Under the pieces are notes generated by a model. It did no database searches and was not told the origin of the DNA. It saw only the letters and a program-made list of their open reading frames with translations. Below are positions 51,634-61,010 of a stretch of DNA of 64,000 nucleotides, one piece after another (the first letter of the stretch is position 1; each line of letters starts with the position of its first letter). Position numbers and translations under genes: made by a program. The stretch spans positions 1 through 64,000 of the forward strand of contig NZ_QEOL01000038.1 of assembly GCF_003096715.1 (NCBI RefSeq). The letters run 5' to 3'. This DNA comes from Paraburkholderia silvatlantica (lineage in GTDB: Bacteria; Pseudomonadota; Gammaproteobacteria; Burkholderiales; Burkholderiaceae).

Positions 51634-54258
51634 TTACAGCTTCGCTTCGACCCAGCCCTTCACGCCGGCAAGCGCCGCCGGCAGATTGGCCGGTTCGGTG
51701 CCGCCTGCCTGCGCCATGTCGGGACGGCCGCCACCCTTGCCGCCGACCTGCTGGGCGACGAAGTTCACGAGTTCGCCGGCCTTGACCTTCTTGCTCGCCT
51801 CGGCGGTCACGCCCGCGATCAGGCTGACCTTGCCGCCGTCCACAGCCGCCAGCACGATCGCCGCGCTCTTGAGCTTGTCCTTGAGCTTGTCCACGGTCTC
51901 GCGCAGCGTCTTCGAATCGGCGCCATCGAGCGTCGCGGCCAGCACGTGCACGCCGTTCACTTCGATGGCCTGCCCAACGAGTTCGTCGCCCTGGCTCGAA
52001 GCGAGCCTGGATTTGAGCGCGCCCAGTTCCTTTTCCAGCGACTTCACCTGGTCCTGCACCTGCGCGATACGCTGCGTCAGTTCCGAAGGTTGCGCCTTGA
52101 GCGCCGCCGCTGCCGCGTTCACGCGCGCGTCGAGCTCCTGCACGAAGCGCACGGCGTTGTCGCCGGTGATCGCTTCCACGCGGCGGATGCCCGCGGCCAC
52201 GCCGCCTTCCATCACGATCTTGAAGAGGCCGATGTCGCCGCTGCGCGTGACGTGCGTACCGCCGCACAGTTCGCGCGAAAAGCCGAGATCGAGCACGCGC
52301 ACTTCGTCGCCGTACTTCTCGCCGAACAGCGCCATCGCGCCGCCCTTCACCGCATCGTCATACGACATCACGCGCACGATGCCGGGCGCGTTCGCGAGCA
52401 CTTCCGCGTTGACGATCTGTTCCACGCGGCGGATTTCGTCGTCCGTCATCGGCGCGTTGTGCGCGAAGTCGAAGCGTGTCTTGTCCGCGTCGACGAGCGA
52501 GCCCTTCTGCTGCACGTGCGAACCGAGCACCTCGCGCAGCGCCTTGTGCATCAAGTGCGTGGCCGAGTGGTTGCGCGCCGTGCGGGCGCGGCGGATGGCG
52601 TCGATTTCCGCCTTCACGACGTCGCCAACCTTCAGCGTGCCCTGCTCGAGCGTGCCGTGGTGGCCGCTCACATCGGCCTGGACCTTCAGCGTATCGGCCA
52701 CGGCGAAACGGATGCTCGCATTCGAGATCACGCCCTGGTCGCCCACCTGGCCGCCCGATTCCGCGTAGAACGGCGTGTGGTCGAGCACGACCACGGCGTC
52801 CTGGCCCGTCTTCACCTCGGTGACCGATGCGCCGTCCACGTAGAGCGCGACGACCTTCGCGTCGTCGAACGCGATTTCCTCGTAGCCGTGGAACGTCGTC
52901 TTCGCGCCCGAGTATTCGAGGCCCTGGGTCATCTTGAACTTGCCTGCCGCGCGCGCCTGTTCGCGCTGACGCGCCATCGCTTCGTCGAACGCCGGTTCGT
53001 CGACCGTGACGTTGCGCTCGCGGCAAACGTCGGCCGTGAGGTCGAGCGGGAAGCCATACGTGTCGTGCAGCTTGAACGCGAGTTCGCCCGAGAGCGTCTT
53101 GTGACCCCTGGCTTCGAGGTCCGCGAGTTCGGCTTCGAGAATCGACATGCCATGCTCGATGGTCTCGAAGAAACGCTCTTCTTCCTGGCGCAGAACGTCC
53201 GTCACGCGCTGCTGCGCTTCGGCGAGTTCCGGGTAGGCAGCGCCCATTTCCGCGACGAGATCCGCAACCAGCTTGTGGAAGAACGCGCTCTTCTGGCCGA
53301 GCTTGTAGCCGTGGCGGATCGCGCGGCGCACGATACGGCGCAGCACGTAGCCGCGGCCTTCGTTGCCGGGAATCACGCCGTCGACGATCAGGAACGAGCA
53401 CGCGCGGATATGGTCGGCAATGACCTTCAGCGAGTTGTTCGTGAGGTCAGGCGTGTTCGTTTCGCGCGAAGCCGCCTTGATGAGATTCTGGAACAGATCG
53501 ATCTCGTAGTTGCTGTGCACGTGCTGCAGCACCGCGGCGAGACGCTCCAGCCCCATGCCCGTGTCGACGCACTGCTTGGGCAGCGGCGTCATGTTGCCCT
53601 GGGCGTCGCGGTTGAACTGCATGAACACGAGATTCCAGATCTCGATGAAGCGGTCGCCGTCTTCTTCGGGCGAACCCGGGGGGCCGCCCCAGATTTCCGG
53701 GCCGTGATCGTAGAACACTTCCGAGCACGGACCGCAGGGACCGGTGTCGGCCATCTGCCAGAAGTTGTCCGAGGCGTAGCGCGCACCCTTGTTGTCGCCG
53801 ATGCGGATGATGCGCTCCACCGGCACGCCGATTTCCTTCGCCCAGATGTCGAAGGCTTCGTCGTCTTCCTTGTAGACGGTGACCGTGAGCTTCTCCGCCG
53901 GCAGCGCGTAGACCTTGGTCAGCAGTTCCCAGCAGTAGTGGATCGCGTCGCGCTTGAAATAATCGCCGAACGAGAAGTTGCCGAGCATCTCGAAAAACGT
54001 GTGGTGACGCGCCGTGTAGCCGACGTTCTCGAGGTCATTGTGCTTGCCGCCTGCGCGCACGCTGCGCTGCGCGGTCGTGGCGCGCGTGTACGGGCGCTTG
54101 TCGGTGCCGAGGAACACGTCCTTGAACTGCACCATGCCCGAGTTGGTGAAGAGCAGTGTCGGGTCGTTGCCCGGCACGAGGCTCGACGAGCGCACGATCG
54201 TGTGGCCCTTCGATTCGAAGAACTTGAGGAATTTCTCGCGGATGTCGGCGGCTTTCAT
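51634..54258 (-). CDS. alaS: Alanyl-tRNA synthetase
   Basis: A class II synthetase of 874 residues. The aminoacylation domain starts MKAADIREKFLKFFESKGHT and contains LFTNSGMVQFKDVFLG. The editing domain has the zinc ligands of SATHLMHKAL and RELCGGTHVTRSGDIG. The C-Ala/DHHA1 domain near the end reads QVGGKGGGRPDMAQAGG. All parts are present. The start at 54258 is preferred to an upstream ATG because family homology begins there. A TATAAT lies about 105 bp upstream on the same strand. Confidence 0.97.
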   Translation of the reverse strand: MKAADIREKFLKFFESKGHTIVRSSSLVPGNDPTLLFTNSGMVQFKDVFLGTDKRPYTRATTAQRSVRAGGKHNDLENVGYTARHHTFFEMLGNFSFGDYFKRDAIHYCWELLTKVYALPAEKLTVTVYKEDDEAFDIWAKEIGVPVERIIRIGDNKGARYASDNFWQMADTGPCGPCSEVFYDHGPEIWGGPPGSPEEDGDRFIEIWNLVFMQFNRDAQGNMTPLPKQCVDTGMGLERLAAVLQHVHSNYEIDLFQNLIKAASRETNTPDLTNNSLKVIADHIRACSFLIVDGVIPGNEGRGYVLRRIVRRAIRHGYKLGQKSAFFHKLVADLVAEMGAAYPELAEAQQRVTDVLRQEEERFFETIEHGMSILEAELADLEARGHKTLSGELAFKLHDTYGFPLDLTADVCRERNVTVDEPAFDEAMARQREQARAAGKFKMTQGLEYSGAKTTFHGYEEIAFDDAKVVALYVDGASVTEVKTGQDAVVVLDHTPFYAESGGQVGDQGVISNASIRFAVADTLKVQADVSGHHGTLEQGTLKVGDVVKAEIDAIRRARTARNHSATHLMHKALREVLGSHVQQKGSLVDADKTRFDFAHNAPMTDDEIRRVEQIVNAEVLANAPGIVRVMSYDDAVKGGAMALFGEKYGDEVRVLDLGFSRELCGGTHVTRSGDIGLFKIVMEGGVAAGIRRVEAITGDNAVRFVQELDARVNAAAAALKAQPSELTQRIAQVQDQVKSLEKELGALKSRLASSQGDELVGQAIEVNGVHVLAATLDGADSKTLRETVDKLKDKLKSAAIVLAAVDGGKVSLIAGVTAEASKKVKAGELVNFVAQQVGGKGGGRPDMAQAGGTEPANLPAALAGVKGWVEAKL

Positions 54259-54584
54259 GGCGTGCGTTGGGTCCTTCCTGGGACGTACGGTGCTGCAATC
54301 TTTGTCGTGGTCGCGCTCGGGGCTCACCTTGCTCATGCAAGCCCCGCTGCTGAATCGAACGATTATACGGGATCGCCGCGCGCTCGCGGCGGCGCGTCCG
54401 GGTGGTTTGCACGGGCGCGACAGGGCGCGCGGCGACGCGAAAGGTCGAGCGATCTTGTTCCGCAGTGCGAAACCTTGTACCGAATATTGACCCAGACCGT
54501 GCCTTTTCGCTTACCATGGGCGGCACCGGCCGGCGCGCAACGCGCGCTCGCGGCCCGCCATAGAACGACATTGGAAGACACAGC
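54259..54584. other. Divergent intergenic region between alaS and the CoA-transferase gene
   Basis: 326 bp. TATAAT on the minus strand at 54362-54367 is the likely alaS -10, giving a leader of roughly 100 nt. No T-box-like or other known leader structure is apparent. The CoA-transferase promoter was not identified. Nothing else is recognisable. Confidence 0.45.
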
Positions 54585-55805
54585 ATGGGCGCTCTCAGCC
54601 ATATCCGCGTACTCGATCTCACCCGCGTCCTCGCCGGCCCGTGGTGCGCACAGACTCTCGCCGACTTCGGCGCCGACGTGATCAAGGTGGAGCGCCCCGG
54701 CGCCGGCGACGACACGCGCCACTGGGGCCCTCCCTACCTGAAGACGCCCGATGGCGCGGACACGGCCGAGGCCGCCTACTACCTCGCCGCGAACCGCAAC
54801 AAGCGCTCGGTGACGGTGGATATCGCCACTCCCGAGGGGCAGCGCATCGTGCGCGAACTGGCTGCGCAAAGCGATGTCGTGCTGGAGAACTACAAGGCGG
54901 GCCAGTTGAAGAAATACGGCCTCGACTACGCGTCGCTGCGCGAGGTGAAGCCCGACATCGTCTACTGTTCGGTCACCGGCTTCGGCCAGACCGGGCCCTA
55001 CGCCTCGCGCGCGGGCTATGACTTCATCGTGCAGGGAATGGGCGGCTTCATGAGCATCACCGGCGAGCGCGACGCGCTGCCCGGCGGCGGCCCGCAAAAG
55101 GCGGGCGTCGCGATCGCCGACCTCATGACCGGCATGTATTCGACCATCGCCGTGCTGACGGCGCTCGCGCACCGCGACCGCACGGGCGTGGGCCAGTACA
55201 TCGACATGGCGCTGCTCGACGTGCAGGTGGCGATGCTCGCGAACATGAATTCGAACTACCTGGCGAGCGGCAATCCGCCCGCGCGCTGGGGCAACGCGCA
55301 TCCCAACATCGTGCCCTATCAGGCGTTCCAGACGAGCGATAGCTGGATCATCCTCGCCGTCGGCAACGACGGGCAGTTTCGCAAATTCGTCGAAGTGGCG
55401 GGCCAGCCCGAGCTTGCCGGCGACGAACGCTTCGCGACCAATCCGGCGCGCGTGCGCCATCGCGATACGCTCGTGCCGATCGTCGCCGGCCTGATCCGCA
55501 AGCGCACGAAAGCCGACTGGATCAGCGCGCTCGAAGCCGCGGGCGTGCCGTGCGGGCCGATCAACAACCTCGCCGAAGTGTTCGAGAACGAGCAGGTGAT
55601 CGCGCGCGGGCTGCAGGTGGACGTGCCGCATCCTTCGGGCGGCACGGCGCGGCTCGTGGGCAATCCCATCCGCATGAGCGAAACGCCGCCGCGCGTGGCG
55701 AGCCATCCGCCCACGCTCGGCGAGCATACCGATGCGGTACTGCGCGAAGTGCTCGGCTATGGCGAGGAGCACGTGGCGGCGTTGCGCAGCAGGGGCGTGG
55801 TGTAA
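54585..55805 (+). CDS. CaiB/BaiF family (class III) CoA-transferase
   Basis: A 406-residue enzyme that moves CoA between carboxylic acids. It starts SHIRVLDLTRVLAGPWCAQT and contains LADFGADVIKVERPGAGDDT, the usual N-terminal marks. The nucleophilic aspartate is D179 in VAIADLMTGMYST. The C-terminal GVPCGPINNLAEVFENEQVI is conserved. Relatives include succinyl-CoA:glutarate and formyl-CoA:oxalate transferases; the true acids cannot be decided by eye. Single gene, convergent with a small hydrolase gene. Confidence 0.93.
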   Translation: MGALSHIRVLDLTRVLAGPWCAQTLADFGADVIKVERPGAGDDTRHWGPPYLKTPDGADTAEAAYYLAANRNKRSVTVDIATPEGQRIVRELAAQSDVVLENYKAGQLKKYGLDYASLREVKPDIVYCSVTGFGQTGPYASRAGYDFIVQGMGGFMSITGERDALPGGGPQKAGVAIADLMTGMYSTIAVLTALAHRDRTGVGQYIDMALLDVQVAMLANMNSNYLASGNPPARWGNAHPNIVPYQAFQTSDSWIILAVGNDGQFRKFVEVAGQPELAGDERFATNPARVRHRDTLVPIVAGLIRKRTKADWISALEAAGVPCGPINNLAEVFENEQVIARGLQVDVPHPSGGTARLVGNPIRMSETPPRVASHPPTLGEHTDAVLREVLGYGEEHVAALRSRGVV

Positions 55806-55820
55806 CGCGCGGGCGCCCGC

Positions 55821-56384
55821 CTAGCCGCCCTCCTGCCCCATCGACATCAGCCACGCCAGCCCCTGCGGCCAGTCGCCGAGCCCGCTGTCCGCATTGATGT
55901 GCCCGCGCGCGCCGATGTCGATCCAGCGGCTTCCCCACGCCTGCGCGCAGCGCCGCGAAAACGCCACGCCGCCATACGGATCGTCGCTGCTGGCGACTAC
56001 GGCGCCCGGAAACGGCAGCGCCGCCAGCGGGACAGGATCGAAGCCCCGCGCGTCGCGCGGAAATTCGGGACCGTGCGGATCGGGCAGCGCCACCAGCAGC
56101 GCGCCGGCCACCTTCGCGCGCGTCGCCGCGCTCGCGTGATGCGCAGCCCAATGCGCCACGGTCAGGCAGCCAAGGCTGTGGGCGGCGAAGCGCACGCCAG
56201 CAGGCGCGCGTTGTACGGCAGCCTCCAGCGCCGCGCACCACGCCTCGCAGTCAGGGTGCATCCAGTCGGGCATCTGCACCCGTGCAAAGCCCGCGTGGGC
56301 GGCTTCCCAGCGCGTCTGCCAGTGCCCCGGCCCCGAATCCATATAGCCCGGCAGCACCAGCACAGCCGTTTTACTCGTCGTCAC
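55821..56384 (-). CDS. RBBP9/YdeN-type alpha/beta hydrolase
   Basis: A 187-residue serine hydrolase. It begins AVLVLPGYMDSGPGHWQTRW, the mark of the YdeN/RBBP9 family. The nucleophile is in AAHSLGCLTVAHWA, and the Asp/His pair is probably in VASSDDPYGG and ARGHINADSGLGDWPQG. GTG at 56384 gives the family start; an ATG at 56438 would add 18 residues without homology. Substrate unknown. Confidence 0.85.
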   Translation of the reverse strand: MTTSKTAVLVLPGYMDSGPGHWQTRWEAAHAGFARVQMPDWMHPDCEAWCAALEAAVQRAPAGVRFAAHSLGCLTVAHWAAHHASAATRAKVAGALLVALPDPHGPEFPRDARGFDPVPLAALPFPGAVVASSDDPYGGVAFSRRCAQAWGSRWIDIGARGHINADSGLGDWPQGLAWLMSMGQEGG

Positions 56385-56431
56385 CTTTTTGCCTCGCGTG
56401 TTGTGGTCTGCGCGACGATCCGGTACCGGGA

Positions 56432-56460
56432 CTGGCACGGCCGGTCGCGTCAGGTAGAAT
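56432..56460 (+). promoter_or_regulatory. Promoter of glnS
   Basis: CTGGCA (56432-56437) and TAGAAT (56455-56460) with 17-bp spacing are a reasonable sigma-70 promoter, 74 bp before the glnS ATG. Confidence 0.55.
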
Positions 56461-56534
56461 GGAAGACACCATCGGGCGCCCGGTTACGCGCTTTTGTCCT
56501 TTTGACGGGCGCCCTCGAACGACTCCCTTTTCGC

Positions 56535-58253
56535 ATGAATACCGAACGTAAAGACGCCGACCGCACGGACGCGCCTGCGGCATCCAATTTCATCCGCAAC
56601 ATCATCGACGACGACAACCAGTCGGGCAAGTGGGCGCAGCGCGTCGAAACGCGCTTCCCGCCGGAGCCGAATGGTTATCTGCACATCGGCCACGCGAAGA
56701 GCATCTGCCTGAACTTCGGTGTGGCGAAGCGCTATGGCGGCGTGTGCCACCTGCGCTTCGACGACACGAACCCGGAAAAGGAAGACGTCGAGTACGTCAA
56801 CTCCATCATCGACGCCGTCGAGTGGCTCGGCTTCGAGTGGAAGAAGGACGACAAGGAATACCTCTTCTACGCGAGCGACTACTACGACAAGCTCTACGAA
56901 TTCGCCGAACTGCTGATCCAGCGCGGCCGCGCGTATGTCGATAGCCAGTCGCCGGAAGAGATGCGCGCGAACCGCGGCTCGGCCACCGAAGCCGGCAAGA
57001 ACTCGCCGTTCCGCGATCGCTCCGTCGACGAAAATCTCGACCTCTTCCGCCGCATGAAGGCGGGCGAATTCGAGGAAGGCGCGCATGTGCTGCGCGCGAA
57101 GATCGACATGGCGTCGCCGAACTTCAACATGCGCGATCCGGTGATCTATCGCATCCGCTTCGCGCATCACTACCGCACCGGCGACAAGTGGTGCGTGTAC
57201 CCGATGTACGACTACACGCACTGCATCTCGGACGCGCTGGAAAACATCACGCATTCGCTGTGCACGCTGGAGTTCGAAGACCATCGCCCGCTCTACGACT
57301 GGGTGCTCAACGAACTGGCCGACGCAGGCGTGTTCACGCGCCCGCTGCCGCAGCAAATCGAGTTTTCGCGCCTGAACCTGACCTACGCGATCACGAGCAA
57401 GCGCAAGCTGCTGCAACTCGTGACCGAAGGCCATGTGGAAGGCTGGGACGACCCGCGCATGCCGACCATCGTCGGCGTGCGCCGCCGCGGCTTCACGCCC
57501 GAAGCGATCCAGCTCTTCTGCGAACGCATCGGCGTGACGAAGGTCGATTCGTGGATCGACATGAGCGTGTTCGAAGGCGCCCTGCGCGACGACCTCGACG
57601 ACAAGGCCCCGCGCACGGCCGCCGTGCTCGACCCGCTCAAGCTCATCATCGACAACTATCCCGAAGGCCAGAGCGAGGACTGCACGGCCCCCGTGCATCC
57701 GCATCATCCGGAACGCGGCCTGCGCACGTTCCCGATCTCGCGCGAACTGTGGATCGAGCGCGAGGACTTCAACGAAACGCCGCCGAAGGGCTATTTCCGC
57801 CTGTTCCCGGGCAACAAGGTGCGTCTGCGCTACGGCTTCGTGATCGAATGCACAGGCGCCGACAAGGACGAGAACGGCAACGTGATCGCCGTGCACTGCA
57901 ACTACTTCCCGGACAGCAAGTCGGGCACGGAAGGCGCGAACAACTACAAGGTGAAGGGCAACATTCATTGGGTCAGCGCAGCGCATGCGTGCCCGGCGGA
58001 AGTGCGTCTCTACGATCGCCTGTTCCGCGAAGAGCAGCCCGACGCGGGCGGCCGCGACTTCCTCGAAGCGCTCAATCCGGATTCGAAGCGCGTGGTGCAG
58101 GCGTATCTGGAACCGGGCGCACGCGACGCCGCGCCGGAAGACCGCTATCAGTTCGAGCGCCATGGCTACTTCGTCGCCGACCGCTACGATTCGAAGCCGG
58201 GTGCGCCGGTATTCAACCGCATCGTCGGTCTGCGCGACAGCTGGGGCAAGTAA
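56535..58253 (+). CDS. glnS: Glutaminyl-tRNA synthetase
   Basis: A class I synthetase of 572 residues. The HIGH motif lies in FPPEPNGYLHIGHAKSICLN (about residues 44-63). LRFDDTNPEKEDVEYVNSI follows. The KMSKS counterpart is ITSKRKLLQLV (about residue 289), where the usual Met is Thr. The anticodon-binding domains begin near 360. The start follows TTTTCGC directly with no strong ribosome-binding site. The C-terminus ends FNRIVGLRDSWGK as in relatives. Confidence 0.97.
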   Translation: MNTERKDADRTDAPAASNFIRNIIDDDNQSGKWAQRVETRFPPEPNGYLHIGHAKSICLNFGVAKRYGGVCHLRFDDTNPEKEDVEYVNSIIDAVEWLGFEWKKDDKEYLFYASDYYDKLYEFAELLIQRGRAYVDSQSPEEMRANRGSATEAGKNSPFRDRSVDENLDLFRRMKAGEFEEGAHVLRAKIDMASPNFNMRDPVIYRIRFAHHYRTGDKWCVYPMYDYTHCISDALENITHSLCTLEFEDHRPLYDWVLNELADAGVFTRPLPQQIEFSRLNLTYAITSKRKLLQLVTEGHVEGWDDPRMPTIVGVRRRGFTPEAIQLFCERIGVTKVDSWIDMSVFEGALRDDLDDKAPRTAAVLDPLKLIIDNYPEGQSEDCTAPVHPHHPERGLRTFPISRELWIEREDFNETPPKGYFRLFPGNKVRLRYGFVIECTGADKDENGNVIAVHCNYFPDSKSGTEGANNYKVKGNIHWVSAAHACPAEVRLYDRLFREEQPDAGGRDFLEALNPDSKRVVQAYLEPGARDAAPEDRYQFERHGYFVADRYDSKPGAPVFNRIVGLRDSWGK

Positions 58254-58272
58254 GCGACTCGCCGCGTCCGCC

Positions 58273-58288
58273 GGCAGGCAGGCAGGCA
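58273..58288. repeat. GGCA tetranucleotide repeat (4 units)
   Basis: Four tandem GGCA units between the glnS stop codon and its terminator stem. Non-coding, so any length change would alter only the spacing. Confidence 0.8.
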
Positions 58289-58319
58289 AAAGGCCCGCAC
58301 GAATCAGTGCGGGCCTTTT
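58288..58319. terminator. Bidirectional terminator after glnS
   Basis: A perfect 13-bp stem (58288-58300 with 58307-58319) with a 6-nt loop, including A/T runs at its base. It serves glnS and the convergent NUDIX gene. Confidence 0.9.
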
Positions 58320-58348
58320 CATTTCGGCAGCGGCTAGCGATAGCGGCC

Positions 58349-58798
58349 TTAAAGTCTGCGGTGCAATTCCGCGAGCGAGAGCGTCGTGTTGAAGAGTCGC
58401 GCGAGACTGCGGCTCGCGTAGCGATCGACTTCGCCGGGCGCGGTCCAGCGCCAGGCGTCCATTTCCGGAATCATCACGCCGTCCTCGCGTCGCGGAAACA
58501 ACGACACGCAAACACAGCGAGAGAGGTCGAGTTCATCGGCACCCGCGCGCGCGGCAAAGAGGTGCAGATCCTTGTCGCGCCGGTACACGTAGCGCCCGAG
58601 GTCGACGAGCCGCGACGGCGCGACATCGATGCCGGTCTCCTCGACCATCTCGCGGCGCGCACTCTGCGATTCGGTCTCGCCAGGCTCGCCCTGCCCCTTC
58701 GGAATGTCCCAGTGATTCGTGCCGGTTGCGTGCGCGAGCAGCACGCGGCCTTCAGGATCGAGCAGCACGATGCCGCACGAAACGATCTTGCCGTTCAC
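58349..58798 (-). CDS. NUDIX hydrolase
   Basis: A 149-residue NUDIX protein with the box GQGEPGETESQSARREMVEE followed by TG (catalytic REMVEE, about residues 34-55). IVSCGIVLLDPEGRVLLAHA gives the first strand and NHWDIPKGQGE leads into the box. It may hydrolyse diadenosine polyphosphates or act as a house-cleaning pyrophosphatase. GTG at 58798 starts 8 bp after the stop of the upstream surface-protein gene; an ATG at 58834 would overlap that gene and is less likely. Confidence 0.85.
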   Translation of the reverse strand: MNGKIVSCGIVLLDPEGRVLLAHATGTNHWDIPKGQGEPGETESQSARREMVEETGIDVAPSRLVDLGRYVYRRDKDLHLFAARAGADELDLSRCVCVSLFPRREDGVMIPEMDAWRWTAPGEVDRYASRSLARLFNTTLSLAELHRRL

Positions 58799-58805
58799 CG
58801 CGCGC

Positions 58806-59204
58806 TCAGTGCTGCTTCTGGAAAACCCAGGCACCTTGGCCCGTGCGGCAGAAGTGCGGGCGCAGGGTCATCGACTGGCCCTTCGCGTTGATGACGACCT
58901 CCGTATCGCGGCACGTCTTGTCGCCTTCCTTTTGCGTGTTCGACGGCGTGATGGTCGAGGTGATACGCGTGCTGTTACGCGAGCCTTCGTTCGACCAGTT
59001 CATGACCTCGCCGTCGGCCTTGTGCTCGACGGCATCGCGCACGGCGCTCTGCAGCGAGTTGTAGTCCGCCTGGTTCATGAACGACATGGGCGTGTTGTTC
59101 AGGAAGCCCAGATTGGCGGCATGCGCGCTGCCCATGCCAACGGCGACAAAGAGCGCCGCGCCCAGGGCGCTCAGCGTGTGAAGGGTTCGGGGCATGCTGG
59201 ACAT
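58806..59204 (-). CDS. Secreted RT0821/Lpp0805-like surface protein
   Basis: A 132-residue exported protein. The signal peptide ends GMGSAHA at about residue 29. The mature part contains GEVMNWSNEGSRNSTRITST, KTCRDTEVVINAKGQS and PHFCRTGQGAWVF. The two cysteines and the GAW ending match the small surface-antigen domain found next to many 17-kDa outer-membrane antigens. A GAGGAGAA ribosome-binding site supports the start. Function unknown. Followed closely by the NUDIX gene. Confidence 0.8.
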   Translation of the reverse strand: MSSMPRTLHTLSALGAALFVAVGMGSAHAANLGFLNNTPMSFMNQADYNSLQSAVRDAVEHKADGEVMNWSNEGSRNSTRITSTITPSNTQKEGDKTCRDTEVVINAKGQSMTLRPHFCRTGQGAWVFQKQH

Positions 59205-59307
59205 TGTGTGTTCTCCTCGGCGGACTGAACGAATCGGCGAAAAGCATAACACGCACCCTTTTTTCGGCTCGCCCTGCAAGGCCGCCTGCCCGGCGGCGGC
59301 CAGTTCC

Positions 59308-60726
59308 TCAATGCCCGCCCGGCTGCCAGCCGTCAGTGAGCGTCTCGAGAAACGCAATCACGTCCTTGATTTCGGCGTTGCTGAACACCGGCTCGTCCCC
59401 CGGCTTGCGATCGAACGGCGGATCCGTGTTGAGATTCACCCAGTAGCGCTGCGGCAGGTCGTCGAACTTCTGCACCCTGCCCTTCACAACCGGATAGAAC
59501 TCCTCCGGATTCGTGTCGCGCCGCGCGTAGAAACGCAGCACGTCTTCCAGCGAGTGATAGATGCCGTTGTGGAAGAACGACTTCTTGAGCGCGACGTTGC
59601 GCAGTGTCGGCGTGCGGAAGAGCCCGCAAAATTGCGCGCGGTGATCGAGGTCCGTGCGCTCCGGACCGCATGCGCCGAGATCGAAAAACTTGCGGTCGCG
59701 ATTCACGGCAAGCGCACGATTGCGCGGCACGCCCACGGCGATCAGACCGAAGTCGCTGAACTGCGGCGGCGAGCCGTTCTTTGCGCGCTGACTGATATGG
59801 CAGCTCGCGCAATTGCCCTTCTTCTCGTCGTTGAAGAGCTGTAGCCCGCGCAATTCGGCGGCGCTGAGCGTGGCCTTGCCGGCCAGGTACGCATCGTACT
59901 TGCTCGTGTACGGATAGAACACCTCGGGCGACTGCTCGAATGTCTCCAGTGACTTCAGCACTGCACTGAAAGTCGCATCGTCGTCGGCGAGGACACGCGC
60001 GCCGAAAGCCTCGCGAAACGCTCCCGCATAGGGCGCCGCGCGCACGGCCTCTGCGACCTTGCTCGGCGAACTCGCCATCTCGAACGTCGAGAGCAACGGG
60101 ATGCGCGCCTGGTCCGAGCTCCGATCGACGCGGCCATCCCACGTGAGTCCGCCGGTCGGACCGGCATCGACGCTTTCATCGCCATCGTCATCGGAGTCGT
60201 GGTAGTGCTCGGCGAACGCCGGCACCGCCTGCAGATACTTGAGCGTCGGCACGGCACGCATGCCCTGGCGTCGCATGTCGGCGCCGCCGATCTGTACGTC
60301 GAGCGAATTCGTCGGCGTGAATGCATGGTCCGGGCTGTGGCACGACGCGCACGCCATCTTGCCGGAGCCCGAGAGCGACGGGTCGAAGAACATCTGCTTG
60401 CCGAGCGCCGTCATGCGGCGCACCTGCGCATAGACCTCGGCGCGCGTCTGGCCGCCTTGCGCCGACGCGGCGATCTTTATCGGCTTCACGCCCTGTACGG
60501 CGCGCGCATTCCCGTTGGCATCGTGCGCGCGCGAAGCGCTGCCGGAAGCACCGGTCGCCGCGTCGGCGCCGGCGGAGGCGGACGTGCTGCCGTCGCATGC
60601 CGTCAGCAGCAACGACAGCCCCGCCGCCGCCACGAAGCGCCCCGCGTGGCGGCGCGCGCCGCTACGCGATCGAACCCGCGCCTCACCTTCCGTTCGCGTC
60701 GAACGACGCGCCAATCTACGCAACAT
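59308..60726 (-). CDS. Di-haem cytochrome-c peroxidase / MauG-family lipoprotein
   Basis: A 472-residue exported protein. A hydrophobic segment with the lipobox LLTAC (Cys44) indicates a lipoprotein, although the 30-residue basic lead before it is long and the true start may be later. Two CASCH haem-binding motifs lie at residues 126-130 and 306-310. RTPTLRNVALKKSFFHNGIY is the conserved region near the C-terminus. It probably reduces hydrogen peroxide in the periplasm. A DSDDDGDESVDAG acidic loop (about 177-190) may bind calcium. Divergent from the AcpA-type gene. Confidence 0.9.
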   Translation of the reverse strand: MLRRLARRSTRTEGEARVRSRSGARRHAGRFVAAAGLSLLLTACDGSTSASAGADAATGASGSASRAHDANGNARAVQGVKPIKIAASAQGGQTRAEVYAQVRRMTALGKQMFFDPSLSGSGKMACASCHSPDHAFTPTNSLDVQIGGADMRRQGMRAVPTLKYLQAVPAFAEHYHDSDDDGDESVDAGPTGGLTWDGRVDRSSDQARIPLLSTFEMASSPSKVAEAVRAAPYAGAFREAFGARVLADDDATFSAVLKSLETFEQSPEVFYPYTSKYDAYLAGKATLSAAELRGLQLFNDEKKGNCASCHISQRAKNGSPPQFSDFGLIAVGVPRNRALAVNRDRKFFDLGACGPERTDLDHRAQFCGLFRTPTLRNVALKKSFFHNGIYHSLEDVLRFYARRDTNPEEFYPVVKGRVQKFDDLPQRYWVNLNTDPPFDRKPGDEPVFSNAEIKDVIAFLETLTDGWQPGGH

Positions 60727-60847
60727 GCCTGGTCCCCGAAGCTTGAGCGCGGCGCGCGCGTGGTGTCGCGCCGCTGCAGTGCGAATGCCGATGCGCTGAC
60801 CCGCGCATCGAAGTCGCGAAAGCGTATGTCAGGAATGTGACGCTCCA

Positions 60848-60968
60848 ATGACATGGCGTAAGACGGATGTCATTCAATCAAAGGCAATGGAAAAGCTAAA
60901 TGTAATTTTTTACATATCGCTGTCAAAATCGATTGCGACACTGCGCCTCGCCCGAATGCCGGTGTCAT
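60848..60968. promoter_or_regulatory. Regulatory region of the AcpA-type gene
   Basis: An AT-rich stretch with two inverted repeats: ATGACAT (60848-60854) with ATGTCAT (60867-60873), and ATGTAA-TTTT-TTACAT (60900-60915). TGTCA half-sites at 60867, 60920 and 60962 resemble half of a Pho box, but no complete two-repeat box is present. The binding proteins are unknown. Confidence 0.5.
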
Positions 60969-61010
60969 TCGCGCCGGCCTCCATGCGGGCCCCCAACGCG
61001 AGAGAGAAAA

